Below, piece after piece: positions 1-10,760 of a stretch of 64,000 nt of DNA (its first letter is position 1; each line of letters opens with the position of its first letter). The position numbers and the translations under genes were made by a program. The stretch comes from Porodaedalea pini (lineage: Eukaryota; Basidiomycota; Agaricomycetes; Hymenochaetales; Hymenochaetaceae). The stretch is from the NCBI GenBank assembly GCA_002794775.1, contig NBAY01000087.1:84990-148989 (forward strand). The letters are read 5' to 3'. The notes below the pieces were generated by a model. That model saw only the letters and a list, made by a program, of their open reading frames with translations, had not been told where the DNA came from and ran no database searches.

Positions 1-36
1 TTCTTCACCACTGCTTACGACAACGACGGAGCTCGC

Positions 37-2552
37 ATGACGCCTAGTTCAGGTCTGTTGAGACTCGTCTTCGTAATCGCCATCGTCGTCCAAGCCGTTC
101 TTTGGTCGCAAGGTCGCTATGGTTCAACTATCTCAGATAGCGTTCTCAGCGCGGTCGTGAAGCGGAGCGTCGGCGGCGAGCAATGCGCCCCGCTCTCTGT
201 GCCCGTCGAGGAGCAATGCGCATACGTCCAGCAAAGCTGCGCAGCATCAAATACCGTGCTCTCCATCCCATACGTCCAGAACTACTTCTGCACGGCACCC
301 ACGGCACGCCCGCTGGTCTTCGCGGGGCTCCTCGTCTGGCTCGTCTTCCTCTTCAGCACGCTAGGCATCAGCGCATCAGACTTCTTCTGTCCGAACCTCG
401 CGACGCTCGCGCAGCGCCTCGGGCTCGACGAGAACGTCGCGGGCGTCACGTTCCTCGCGCTCGGGAACGGCTCGCCCGACGTCTTCAGCACGTTCTCCGC
501 CATGCGCGCGGGTGCGGGCGCACTCGCTATCGGCGAGCTCCTCGGTGCGGCGAGCTTCATCGTGTCTGTTGTCGCGGGTGCGATGTGCATTATACGCCCC
601 TTCTCTGTGGACGCACGGCCGTTCATGCGGGACGTGGGTTTCTTTACCACGGCGGTTGCGCTGCTCTTGGTCATCCTCTGGGATGGCAAGATACAGGCAT
701 GGGAGGCGGCGACGCTTATCGCTCTATATGCAGTCTACGTTATTGTTGTGATTGTAGGGAGCTGGTGGGATCGGAGACAGTTCCGCAGGAAACAACTCGA
801 GGCTATCGTCCGTGGAGAATATGCCGAAGAGGAATTGCCAGAGCCGTACAGGGACGATCGTGCGTTGGCTTGCTTCAACCTACGAGACCACCGCTGATTT
901 CTCTATAGCTTCGGAATATCTCTCAATTCCTGCACCCTCACCGCAACGAGCGCGAGCACACTCTAGCCCGACAGCGCCACCAGCGCTCGGGATTGACACC
1001 GCGCAACTCCGTCCGCGTTCTCACTCTCGTTCACCGTCCCCCTCCCTGTCGCCGCACCTCTCACAGATGCCCTCCTTCTCGCTCGTCGGTGCGCTTGAGT
1101 TCCGGCAGGTCGTCGCCTCGCTGCAGCACCAATCGGCCGGCGCCGCACTCAGCGCGTTCGAGAGCCCCGTCTCGCCATATGTTGGCGGACACTACCACTC
1201 GCATTCGCGCTCCTCGCTCTCGCGCCGCGCATCTTCGCAGTCAAGTCACTCGGCAACGAGTCAGGACCGCTGGGACACTGCTCTGCCCTTGCATTCGCGA
1301 TCGCCGCTTTCACAAGCCGTTGCTTTACAGGACACGGATGCAGAAACCGTGAGTGCGCCTCCAAACCTCTCCGTACCGCGGGGCCGCGATGCCCAAATAC
1401 CTCTTATATCAACAACGCCCGCCTCACCCAGCTCAGAAGTCTCCTTCGACGCAGGAGCGCTCGGCCTGCTGAGTTCACCAGGCGGATCCGCGTCCCACGG
1501 CCATGTGCACATGCTCCCTCGCAATCGAAGGCAACGCATCCTGCATGCATGCCGTCATGCGCTGCACGTGCTCTTCCCGACGCTGCACAACTTCCGTGAG
1601 AAGAGCACGCTAGGGATGATTGCATCTGTCCTCGCCGCCCCTGCGGTCCTCTTCCTTACGGTGACGCTGCCCGTGCACGTCACACCACGCGGAGCCGTAG
1701 ACGCAGAGGAGAAGGTCGGAGCCCGGATGACTGTGGACGTCCCGGAGGCTCGCCTCGTCGATTTTGAGGAAGAAGGCATAGAGCGCGTACTCACTGCGGA
1801 GGAAGATGTGCAGGAGGAGATGCATGAACTGAAATTCAACAAGTGGCTGATGGCAGCGCAGGTGCTGCTCGGCCCGCTATTCTGCGTCGCCGTGCTGTTC
1901 TCCGGCATGGACACGCACCGCGAGGCGTGGCTACTCATCGCGACGGCGATTGGGGGCGGCGTGGCGGCGCTTCTCGTGCTGGCTTTTGCAGACAGGGGGA
2001 ACGATCCCGTTGCGCAGATGGCGCGATGCTTCATGGGCTTCTTCGTTGCTGTGGTATGGATTATGGCCATCGCAGACGAGGTCGTCAACGTCCTCAAGGT
2101 CTGTCTCTTCTACTCAGCCATGTCTCAGCATTGAACTGATGACCTCTGTCTAGACCTTTGGCTTCATCTTCGGTCTGAGCGACGCCATCATCGGCCTTAC
2201 CATCTTCGCAGTCGGTAACTCACTCGCCGACTTCGTCGCAAACATATCCGTCGCAGCCTTCGCGCCCGTGATGGGCTTCTCCGCGTGCTTCGGCGGGCCG
2301 ATGCTCAATATCCTGCTCGGCGTCGGCGTGTCTGGTACGGCCGTCGTGCGCGCAGCGGGCGGTGCGCCGTACGCGCTTGATTTCAGCACGACGCTCCTCG
2401 TGAGTACCGTCGGCTTGCTTGCGCTCCTCCTCGCGACGCTCGTGTGCGTCCCGTTGAACGGATACCACCTTACACGTGGCTGGGGCATCTTCCTCGTGCT
2501 TTCGTATATCATCATCATGGTTATCAGCATCACCGTCGAGATCAGGCGGTAG
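37..2552 (+). CDS. Sodium/calcium (cation/Ca2+) exchanger, membrane protein
   Basis: Three exons, 37-859, 909-2098 and 2154-2552, encode 803 aa; all phases close and both introns (49 and 55 bp) carry a CTGAT branch site just before AG. The N-terminus has a hydrophobic segment, then an alpha-1 repeat with GNGSPDVFSTFSA, about five membrane segments, a long Ser/Pro/Arg-rich cytosolic loop (roughly residues 280-500), and a second membrane block with alpha-2 repeat GNSLADFVANISVA near residue 690. This two-block layout is that of the CaCA superfamily, closest in form to fungal YDL206W-like and SLC8B1/NCKX exchangers, which move Ca2+ against Na+, K+ or H+ across an internal membrane. Ion preference and membrane are inference. 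The gene converges on the minus-strand gene ending at 2864. The start at 37 is the first in-frame ATG, 36 bases into the window; a further upstream exon cannot be excluded. Confidence 0.92.
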
Positions 2553-2863
2553 CATACGCTATTCATCGCTTTACTTGGACTCCTTCATGTTTATCCCTCT
2601 CATTCGCTGTGTTTATTTGAACGTTTCTTCTTTTTTTCTCTGCAATGTGTTGCCGAGTTGGATTTGATAGGTGAGCTATTGGGGATCTTGTACAGGAAGA
2701 ATGCTACGACCTAGCTATCAGTAGAAAGGGGCCTTGAAGGCATGATATCCTCGGAGAAAAACATGCACAGATACGTTGCAAAAGGAGGACATACAATAAG
2801 TATTTCAAACGAAGTAATACGCATAGTCGAAGTACCAAAGGAATCCAATCGTCCAAATTACAA

Positions 2864-3896
2864 TTAAGAGTCGAGAACAAGCCGCCGCCTAGGCGAGGAT
2901 CGCAGTCTCCGTCGTCTCCCCTCTACAATTGAGGGCGGGAACACTGGAAGTAGTGGGCAGCATAGTCTACCCTTTAAACCATGAGGGCTTGGTGTCGCAG
3001 CTTGTGTTCTCAGATGCAGAGGAAGCTGGACTGAGGTCTTCGGGCACTCCATAACAAGGATATTTGACGAAGTGTCGAGCAGCGAGCCAGTAGACGCGGG
3101 TAACATACGACGTTCTTTGATGTTATTTGACGAGGCCTGGTTCACAAGAGTTAGTCAGTACGCCATCGAGTACGCTTGGAGCCTGTCCATTTCTGACTTA
3201 CAGGAAAGGACAACCGAGACTGCGACATAACCCACGCGAAATCAACGGCGGCATCTTCTGCTTGCCTCATTCTCACCTCCGCACGCTTTGCGCTGTCTTC
3301 GTATTCGCGTTCAACGATCCTGTAAACGTTACTTGTACATGCGTATCGAGTTTTAGAGCCAGATGAAAACTGACCGAATGGCTTGTGGAGGTTTCGGCTG
3401 AATGTTTATCTTGTGGGACGAGCCGTCTCCTGATAGTAGGCGGAAGTCTACAAGCAAAAGGCATTATCCTCAATATAATGTAAAACCCATGAGCGTCCAG
3501 TAATGAGCACACACCAAATAGTGATGATGATGAATCGCTGTCTTTCTCGCCAGTCCTCCATCGTTTACGAGGTCGTGTCTCTCCGAGATTTACGTTACTC
3601 GGCCCATAAACGAGGGAAGAACGCAGGTGGTCTTCCAACCACCTCAACTCATCTTGATAAAATTCATCTCTGAGCGTCGAAGCCGCCCCGGCCGCCTCAG
3701 CTTCGCCATCTCCAAAGATTTGTGAACGTGTACACGGCTCAGTAGATATCGCAGCGTTGTGCGGGTTGAAGTACTTTGAGACAGACATCGGAGTCAAGTG
3801 CCGAGAAAGGCTAGAGACGAAATTTGTCGGCGTTTTGTTGTTTGTGTCTATTGACGCGTTGTTTGGCTGCGACGAGCATCGTCTCCCATGCCCCAT
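2864..3896 (-). CDS. Hypothetical protein, four exons
   Basis: I do not recognise this protein. Exons on the minus strand are 3896-3515, 3447-3375, 3319-3202 and 3136-2864 (281 aa); phases 1, 2 and 0 close without a stop, which is good evidence for a real spliced gene. It is hydrophilic and Ser/Arg-rich. The middle has an acidic-basic stretch with DEFYQDELRWLEDHLRSSL, followed by a helical, charged segment (EREYEDSAKRAEVRMRQAED) of coiled-coil character. The C-terminus is strongly basic (RRRRLRSSPRRR). No membrane segment or signal peptide is visible. I placed the start at the ATG at 3896; in-frame ATGs at 4016 and 3785 are alternatives. A nuclear or nucleic-acid-bound role would fit the basic tail but is a guess. 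Confidence 0.55.
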
Positions 3897-4698
3897 CCCG
3901 TCGGTACAGCTTGCTGCACCGACAGAGCACGCACAAAAGCATATGTCGATAGAGACAAGCTTTGCAGAGACGTATGCATATAATGAACGGACTACACAGT
4001 CTAGCAGACAAATCAAAGGAGCGTTCGCGTCGCATTATAAGTTAGATTGCGGAGTTTTATGTATTACATGTGATCAATGTAGATATTTGTGCATTGCGAA
4101 AGAGAAGAGAGGAGAAGAAGAGATAGGTGTCAGCCGCGTGAATCGTCTCCGGCTTCCATCGTTCTGCCTGCAATGAGAACTGCAAGAGAGTGGAGTCAGA
4201 GAGGTTCAACAGGGCGGGCGGGCATGATAAGAGCAAAGAGGTGTGGTGGGAGGGAGCAACAGACATTTAAGAGAACGTAGAGAATCGACCAGAATTGAGT
4301 ATACCATAGTACATGAGGTAAAACACCATATTAATGGGAGTAGAGGGTGGGTCAGCAAAGAAAATGCTCTAGCGAGTAAGCGGTTGCGACGCGGCGAGGG
4401 TGGCGGTCAAACGAGACTTCGGCTTGTTCCGCCACCTCCGCGCGGACCTAAATCTTCGGTCGAGCTCACAATATTAATTCTGAAAATTGTCATATAAGAC
4501 ACAAAGTTCTGACAGGGAGGTTGAAAAGATGAGATATGAGGGGAAGCATAAAAATGAATATAAGATTAAACCACACGTCTACACAGAAATGTCATTATGA
4601 TCAAAGGTGAACGAGGAGCATCCCTCACTGCGTGAAACAACCGACATTTGTGCCCGCAAATCATCCGCAGGTGTCTAGTAAATATACCATCAGTTTTA
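3897..4698. other. Intergenic, no gene seen
   Basis: About 800 bases between the 5' end of the unknown gene and the 3' end of the DUF6534 gene, both on the minus strand. It has short purine-rich runs near 4100-4260 and no reading frame with coding character. It probably holds the promoter of the gene starting at 3896. Confidence 0.5.
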
Positions 4699-7006
4699 CT
4701 AAATGATAAACAGAAATGTGAAATGAGTTTTTACTGCCTTCAGTTCTTTTAGTTCTGTCGACTTCGTCTCAGCTGACCGAGATGTATCATCAAAGCTTAG
4801 CGGCATGCGCCCGGTCTACAGTTGAAGTTCGGTACATGTAAAGCGATTTCGGTAAGACGGAACGATCTTACCTGAGCCGACATCTTGCTGCGCGAGAGCA
4901 TCGATGGCGTAACTCCCGCAATTTCGAGGGCCGTGGGCGTAAAGCCCTCCAACGTCGACAGCACCGGTCCGCTCTCCGTATCGAGACCCTTGCCGCGCAG
5001 TGCCTGACGTGAGTTCAACGTCGCGAGGAGCGAGTTCGCGTAGCCTGCAATCAGCATCAATAAGGGATAAAGAAAAGCGACGCTGTTCAGCAGACGTCTC
5101 ACATTTCCCGATTATCTGTTTAGATAAGTGATAAGCAAAAATAAATATGGCAAGAGAGCGCCGAGGGCTCACGAAGTCAACTGCGAAGAACCAAAACGTT
5201 CCAGGAAGCGAGACGAACTGCCGTGACGTCATGTCATAACCATCAGCCCATTGCTTGCCTCATGAAGCAGGCTTACCACAACAACTTCTATCACAGCCAT
5301 AACACTTCGTTGAAGTCAATAAGCATATTGCCGATCAGAACAAAGTGTGACTTACGACGTCAGCAAGCACCTGTTAATAGCATATATAATAAGGTAGTTG
5401 AGGAGCGTGTTGGTTCTGCCATGATAAATCTGGTCATTCCGAGCGCGCGCCACTGAAAACATTGAAGGACGTACGATCGGAACGTAGTCTTTCTGTTCTG
5501 GAGCAGAAAGCACAATGCAACAGTGATCACGATATCAGACAACACTGCCGTCACTGCGAACGGTAGTGCGGCAATATACTAAGAGGAGGGGGAAGTCCGG
5601 GTATAAGCACAAGGACAGGGGAGTTAGCCTATTCTGCGAATGCACACGTACATTCAGCTGCGACTAGTGTCTGAACTCTTTTTTGACAAAGCTACGTTGA
5701 GACATAAGCATCAATTCAGGACTCGTTGGGTACTCATGATGTCTGAGCTCACAATCCTGCCATCGTTTCTGTATTCCATCGGTCTCAGTGCTAGTCGCGG
5801 AAGATATAGCTAGCTACCAGACAGACTCACCCATACCAAACCCTGAATGAGGTAATCCGATCGTATCAGAATGATGTATGGGCTAAATGCTCTGATTGTG
5901 ACGCACCAAAATGTGCCAATATCGTGACCGACTAAGGCGAGTGGTGTGTGAGCTCATTTTTCCGTCAAGGAAAATGGTGCTTTCAACGTACAGTAGGAAC
6001 CGTTATCCACCAATTGTTCCCACTTACTGTTGTGAGTCGCGCATCAATCAGGAACAACACTTACAAAAATAGAAGACCAGACTTACATCCATGAATTTTG
6101 TGAATGAAGAAGCTATTCGAGATGAAGAGATTAGTAATTTTTTATTGTCTATAATTTTGAGTCATTCGACAGACATTTGCACTACAAACGCCATGACGAC
6201 GTTTATGCCCAACGAGAGCTAGAAACTTCTGGTAAATATGCAGAAATCAAAACCGTCAAGCAAAAGACGCACACACAGAGACCTACGCCGATCATATCAG
6301 TGAACGCATACCCGATATGTCCTTTAACTGAGACGCACCAAACTTCGGTACCGAGGGCAGCAAGGCTGTTGTAATTTGTCACCTTTGTTGCGACGTCAAA
6401 AAGGATCGCAAAACCAATCGTCTGTCTTCAACGCACCAGGTAGTGGTACATAGCATGAGAGACTTCCGAAAGCGCTGTGAGCCTGAAAGGTCATCATTCT
6501 TGAGGTGCATTACTTGCCCAATGCGACGTGAAACGTATCCACCATCCTGAACCGCACTTGGCCAGAAGTACGAAAACAACGCAGGACGGACTCACCATAG
6601 AAATGACACCTACCCACCCAGGAATAACAAAAAAAGTGTCAGATCATCTTTCACTACTCTGCTACTCAACACGTACAAGCAGCTTCGTTGGCGCAGAGTC
6701 CTTCGGATACTAGAAAAAGTACAAGTATGTCTACGAAGGGAGCGTGTCGGCATATATTTTGACGTCGAGATAACATTCACGTACCTGGAGGCACGTTATG
6801 CCATACAAGCTGCATACCTCTCGTCAGTCCAGTTCTCTGCTTACGACCGTCTTTAAAGCCGCACATCATCATGACCATGGCGCCTATGTATGCCGATCCT
6901 GCTTCTAGTGCTGCAAGTAGAGAAAACAAAAGGAAGGCCGTGAAAAGGGGAGGAAAATAGGAGCTAAGACTTAGAAGATCGTCAGGAGAGCTGCGGTGGG
7001 ATTCAT
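4699..7006 (-). CDS. DUF6534-type seven-pass membrane protein, very intron-rich
   Basis: A chain of roughly 15 small exons on the minus strand reproduces the agaricomycete DUF6534 family in order. I read AGSAYIGAM (about 6905), LYGITCLQ (6810), YPKDSAPTKLL (6710), VSFLW then MVDTFHVALG (6615-6520), LTALSEVSHAMYHYL (6490), VTNYNSLAALGTEVW (6385), NVVMAFVVQ (6210), SFFIHKIHG (6110), SGNNWWITVPTV (6030), TIRAFSPYIILIRSDYL (5900), TAVLSDIVITVALCFLL (5560), RTNTLLNYLIIYAI (5415), LPGTFWFFAVDF (5200), YANSLLATLNSRQ (5040) and a hydrophilic tail with stop at 4699. These are the conserved membrane segments of a family found by the dozen in mushrooms, function unknown. Most junctions have GT...AG; one intron of about 250 bp (5583-5837) is unusually long. 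The first exon is uncertain: I used the ATG at 7006, but its junction to the next exon is not clean, so the gene may lack a good start. Confidence 0.7.
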
Positions 7007-7164
7007 TGGAAATGCAGTACATTTTCGCACGGCTGCAAACTGTGCGATCCTTCGTCAAATTGACATGTCGATCTTTACCATATTCGATTAAAACACGGCG
7101 ATCCAGTCAAATCATAAAAGTCAAATTCTCACGACGATTAGTAATCACAGGTCAGGCCAAAAGG

Positions 7165-7570
7165 GACCAGCTGAAGTCCCGGCTTCACCGGGACTTCACT
7201 TCAAACGCAGTGCTTAGATCCATCCCGGCTTCGCCGGGACTTGTTTTTTAAATGCAATGCTCAGATCCATCCTGGCTTTGCCAGGACTTGTTTTTTTAAA
7301 CACAATGCTTAGATCCATTCTGGCTTTTGCCAAGACTTGTTTTTTTGAACACAATGCTTAGATCCATCCTGGCTTCACCAAGACTTGTTTTTTCAAACAC
7401 AATGCTTAGATCCATCCTGGCTTCACCAAGACTTGTTTTTTCAAACACAATGCTTAGATCCATCCTGGCTTTGCCAGAACTTGTTTTTTAAATGCAATGC
7501 TTAGATCTGTCCTGGCTTTGCCAGGACTTGGGTTTAAACACAGTGCTCATATCTATTCTGGCTTTGTCTG
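7165..7570. repeat. 48-bp tandem array, about 8 units, each with a hairpin core
   Basis: The marker TGCTTAGATCCATC recurs at 7211, 7258, 7306, 7355, 7403, 7451, 7498 and 7544, so the period is 46-49 bp. Each unit also carries a short palindrome such as CCCGGCTTCGCCGGG or CCTGGCTTTGCCAGG and an AACAAG/CTTGTTTTTT stretch. Units diverge by a few substitutions, many of them C/T or G/A. The array begins with a divergent half unit near 7165 and ends near 7570, directly beside an inverted-repeat element. There is no coding frame. Confidence 0.85.
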
Positions 7571-7577
7571 AGTTCTA

Positions 7578-7702
7578 CAGACAATATACAGGTGGGTGTA
7601 AGTGATGGCTGAGTCACGTGCAAGCTTTATGCAGCAACTCCCAGCTAAACTGGTGCACATGAGTTAGCCTTCACTTACACCCACCTGTATTATCTTAGTC
7701 TG
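7578..7702. mobile_element. MITE-like element, 125 bp, with about 45-bp terminal inverted repeats
   Basis: The left end (CAGACAATATACAGGTGGGT) and the right end read as its reverse complement (CAGACTAAGATAATACAGG) share a core ACAGGTGGGTGTAAGTGA, and the similarity runs on for about 45 bases on each side with a few mismatches. The spacer is only about 35 bp. There is no reading frame, so it is a non-autonomous element. No clear target duplication was found by eye, so the family is unknown. Confidence 0.65.
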
Positions 7703-9177
7703 TCTGGAAGAAACTTGAATTTTATTGTGAAATTCTAATTACACTAAAGCCCCACTAAATACAATGTTAGTTGTCACATTATGTCAGTTGCCCATGTGTA
7801 AGGACAGGTGTAGTAAGCTTATTACTAATATGTACAATCTCTTCTTTTGTTCCTGCATATTTCTGCTTAACTTGCAACTTCTACAGTTATAGACAGCCAT
7901 ATTGTAGATCTCTCTTCCTCAATGTTTTCTGGAATGATGCTCAGTGCTGTAGGATGAGGATCATGTAGGAGTTCAATGCTTAAACAAAGATTTCCCTTGC
8001 TGACTTTTTCTCTGGAGGCTCTGACTTACTCACTCAGAGTACTGCTTTCAATCTTACATTGTACTTCACTGCAATCTTCAGTCTGGCTGCAAGTTATGCT
8101 CCTATGTTCTCAGTTTTATGTATCATCTTATTTTTCCTTGGGACATCCATTGGAGTGAGTCCTAATATAACATAAAGGTCCTGTGCTGTCTTATATATGC
8201 AAACTATTTTTTCATCATCAAGAAAGCTCAAATTAGTTGATGTGATGTGGCAATTTATGCACCAATACTCATGGGGAAGATGGCACATTAAATTTCTAAT
8301 TAGATTTAATTTTTTAATGATTTTTCCGATTTTGTTCAAGTGAGAAATGGGTTGTTTGAGCTCAAAGTGTTGTGTGTATGCTGCCGCTTTGAATGATCTG
8401 CAGAGTTGCCGGTTTGAGCAATTTGCAGAGTTGCCGGTTTGAGTGATTTGTGAGATGCCACTTTGAGGGTGTTTTGTAATCTGCAGCTGTAGTTGCTGCT
8501 TTGGGGAGGGGGTGCAGGTGCAAAAGCGGCGGAGAGAAGGCTGATTAATAGTGACTAATAGTGACTAATTCTGACAAATTTTAGTCAGAATTTGTCAGAA
8601 TTTGTCAGAATTTGTCATTTCTGATGGTGGCTGTGGGCAAAAGGGCCTTCATCGGTTCAATATTAAGATACGAACACGGCTGATGACAAAGCCTAGAAGA
8701 TATTTCTTCCCATCGTGCGAGTCACTGTTGCACCGTCTGTTTTGTGTGTGCACAGTGTTGAACAAAGTGACAGGCAGTGATATGACGAGAGTGGCTCACC
8801 CTACACATATCTGTTGACTTTGAAGTCTACGCCCCAGCTATATTGTAAGGGGTATAGCACGAGATTGGATTAACAAGGTGAGTACGTAGAACCATACAAG
8901 AACCAAAAATAAAAAAGCTGAGCAGTACCATATACATATGCATGCGAGACATTACGACATCACAAAAACTATCCGTGGCTGGTAGTGACATTTAGTTCTG
9001 ACACGCATTAGGCAAGGATCAGCACTGCCTATATGTGGTTACAAGCACTGACAAGCAACCACAAGGCTTTCATTTGAATGTAGCTATCCACAAGCACTGC
9101 GACTCAATGTAATCATATAACAAGGCTCTTAACTTAATTGTAAGCTTGTACAAGTACTTTATGCACTTTATAATTAA
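7703..9177. other. AT-rich repeat remnant without a recognisable gene
   Basis: Three short open frames occur (7771-7968 and 7976-8158 plus, 8094-8339 minus). The minus one reads ECINCH-like Cys/His text (EYWCINCH) and could be a scrap of a transposon protein, but nothing extends it. Around 8380-8460 a roughly 29-bp unit containing AGAGTTGCCGGTTTGAG repeats two to three times, and 8570-8618 holds CAGAATTTGT three times in tandem. From 9020 to 9180 short runs such as ACAAGCACTGACAAGC recur. Overall this looks like decayed repeats. Confidence 0.45.
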
Positions 9178-9369
9178 TTATATGCACAATAAAATTATTT
9201 GGATTTGAATACATTTGCACAGAAGGGCACGACAAGTCTTAAGCAACAATATTATTATTATGAGCGCGCGAGGGCGAGGCTTAGCAGTGATGGGCACCTG
9301 CTCCTCGTAGACCCAAAACATGGAGTTATGCTTTATGATGAACAAGAAATGATCAGACATCGAGATGCG

Positions 9370-10564
9370 CTACGACGAGAAGCAGAAAAAACACACCTGC
9401 ATCTTGCCGCCAGCAGTCGAGAAATTGGAGACCTGCCCTGGCATACCATAGCTCATGGACTGCGGATGCGAGTTCAGGAACTGGAGACCATTCATCCCAC
9501 CAAATTCCCCTTGTCTTTGCTGGCTGTGGCCATTCATCTGCATCTGCTGCTCACCTTTGCTGCCCTCATGTGTTGCATGCAAGCCAACCACCGAGCTACT
9601 GTTCAAACCAGGTGCCGTCTCGAGCAGCCTCGGGATCTTGATTGTAGGAGGCGCAGGCGGGTAGAGGTCAGCTGGCATCGTCGGTGGCATTGGTGCACCC
9701 AGTGCGCTCGTCGAGCAGCGGTTCTGTGGAAGGACAAAGCTAAGCGGTCCGGGAACTAGGCTCTGGGCGGTCTGAGTCAGGATTTGCGTGGAAAGCAAGT
9801 GTCCGTGTCCGTGCCCATGTCCACCATGGTGCAAGTGCCAGTAGGAAGACGTGCTGAGCAGGCCCAATTCAAGAGAGGTGTGTCGATCACAAGGCTCACT
9901 CCTGATACAGAACCAGATGCACCGGAGAGCGAGGGCATTGAGAGGCTCAGTGGGAGCGAGAGTGTCTGACCTTGACCCTGGCCCTGTGATCCCTCCGATT
10001 CGCTCATGTCGAAGTCTGCAACATCCGCCATCTCAACTTCACTCATGCTGCTGCACCTGCTGTTTGCATAGCCGTACGGACCATAGAGAGACCCGTTGGT
10101 GGAGAGCGAGTTGAGCTCATTGAAGTCCTCCGTGTTGGTGGTCGGTGCAGATGAGGAGATGCTCATGGTGCTGGTGGTGCTGGTGGTGGAGCACGAGGAA
10201 CTGTTGCGGGCACGCACGCCGGAACCACGCACACGGCTGCTTGACTTGGTAGTATGGTACGGTCACAACGCTCCTTCTTCCCATCCTTCTCCTTCCTCAC
10301 CTTCCCACCTGCCATTGACTCTGCCTTGCCCTTTTTCTCCTTGACAGTGCATGTGGGCTGATAGATGTACCAAGGATACATCTCTTCATGCTCCCTCTTG
10401 CACTGCTTCGCAAGGTCGTTCCAGTACTTGTGTTCCTCCACGGAGAGCGAGTGCCACTGCTGGGAGATCATCTTGGACAAGTCGGCCTGGCACTGGAGAA
10501 ATTTTGTGGCAAAAAGAGTGCACACGATGGTGGTGGAAGCAAGCAAGGTGTAATGACATGTCAC
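9370..10564 (-). pseudogene. HMG-box transcription factor, broken and 5'-incomplete
   Basis: On the minus strand, about 10489-10345 encodes the second half of an HMG box (SKMISQQWHSLSVEEHKYW, then REHEEMYPWYIYQP), followed by a basic stretch and long Ser, Gln-Gly, Pro and His-Gly-rich low-complexity segments down to 9370. The first half of the box (the usual RPxNAF region) is not found upstream, although a pyrimidine tract and AG acceptor sit just before the surviving half, so the missing part was a separate exon. The coding frame shifts at least twice, near 10230 and near 9865, with no convincing introns there. A tRNA-like SINE lies about 100 bp upstream. Intact relatives are sequence-specific regulators such as those of the fungal pheromone response. 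I judge this copy dead; a missed exon beyond the SINE is the alternative. Confidence 0.6.
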
Positions 10565-10654
10565 ATCTTGACGTGTTTTCTAAGTCCAGGTCTGAATGTC
10601 TGAATGAGATCCGTATAGTTCATCTGTACTGGCCTTGCACTTATATTCAAGCAT

Positions 10655-10760
10655 AAATAGTTTAGTGGTATATTGAGTTCCTTAAGCAAATTGTAAGAAA
10701 GAGGTCGTGAGTTCAAGACCCTGCAGCACTAAGAAAAAGAATAAAACCTGAGAAATTAAG
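10655..10760 (+). mobile_element. tRNA-derived SINE head (A and B boxes)
   Basis: AATAGTTTAGTGGTATATTG near 10656-10675 resembles a Pol III A box (TRGYNNAGTGG), and GTCGTGAGTTCAAGACCC near 10704-10721 resembles a B box (GGTTCGANNCC), about 45 bp apart as in a tRNA. No cloverleaf acceptor stem closes, and the B box is followed by an A-rich stretch (AAGAAAAAGAATAAAA). That pattern fits a tRNA-derived short interspersed element rather than a working tRNA gene. It abuts the broken HMG gene. Confidence 0.5.

Noticed and set aside
7165..7570. CRISPR array
   Set aside because: The period is regular but units are continuous tandem copies with no unique spacers, and the genome is eukaryotic.
9370..10564. 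Mating-type HMG locus
   Set aside because: Agaricomycete mating loci use homeodomain and pheromone-receptor genes; none is nearby and the HMG gene is broken.
10655..10760. Functional tRNA gene
   Set aside because: A and B boxes are present but the cloverleaf does not fold; a SINE head is the better reading.
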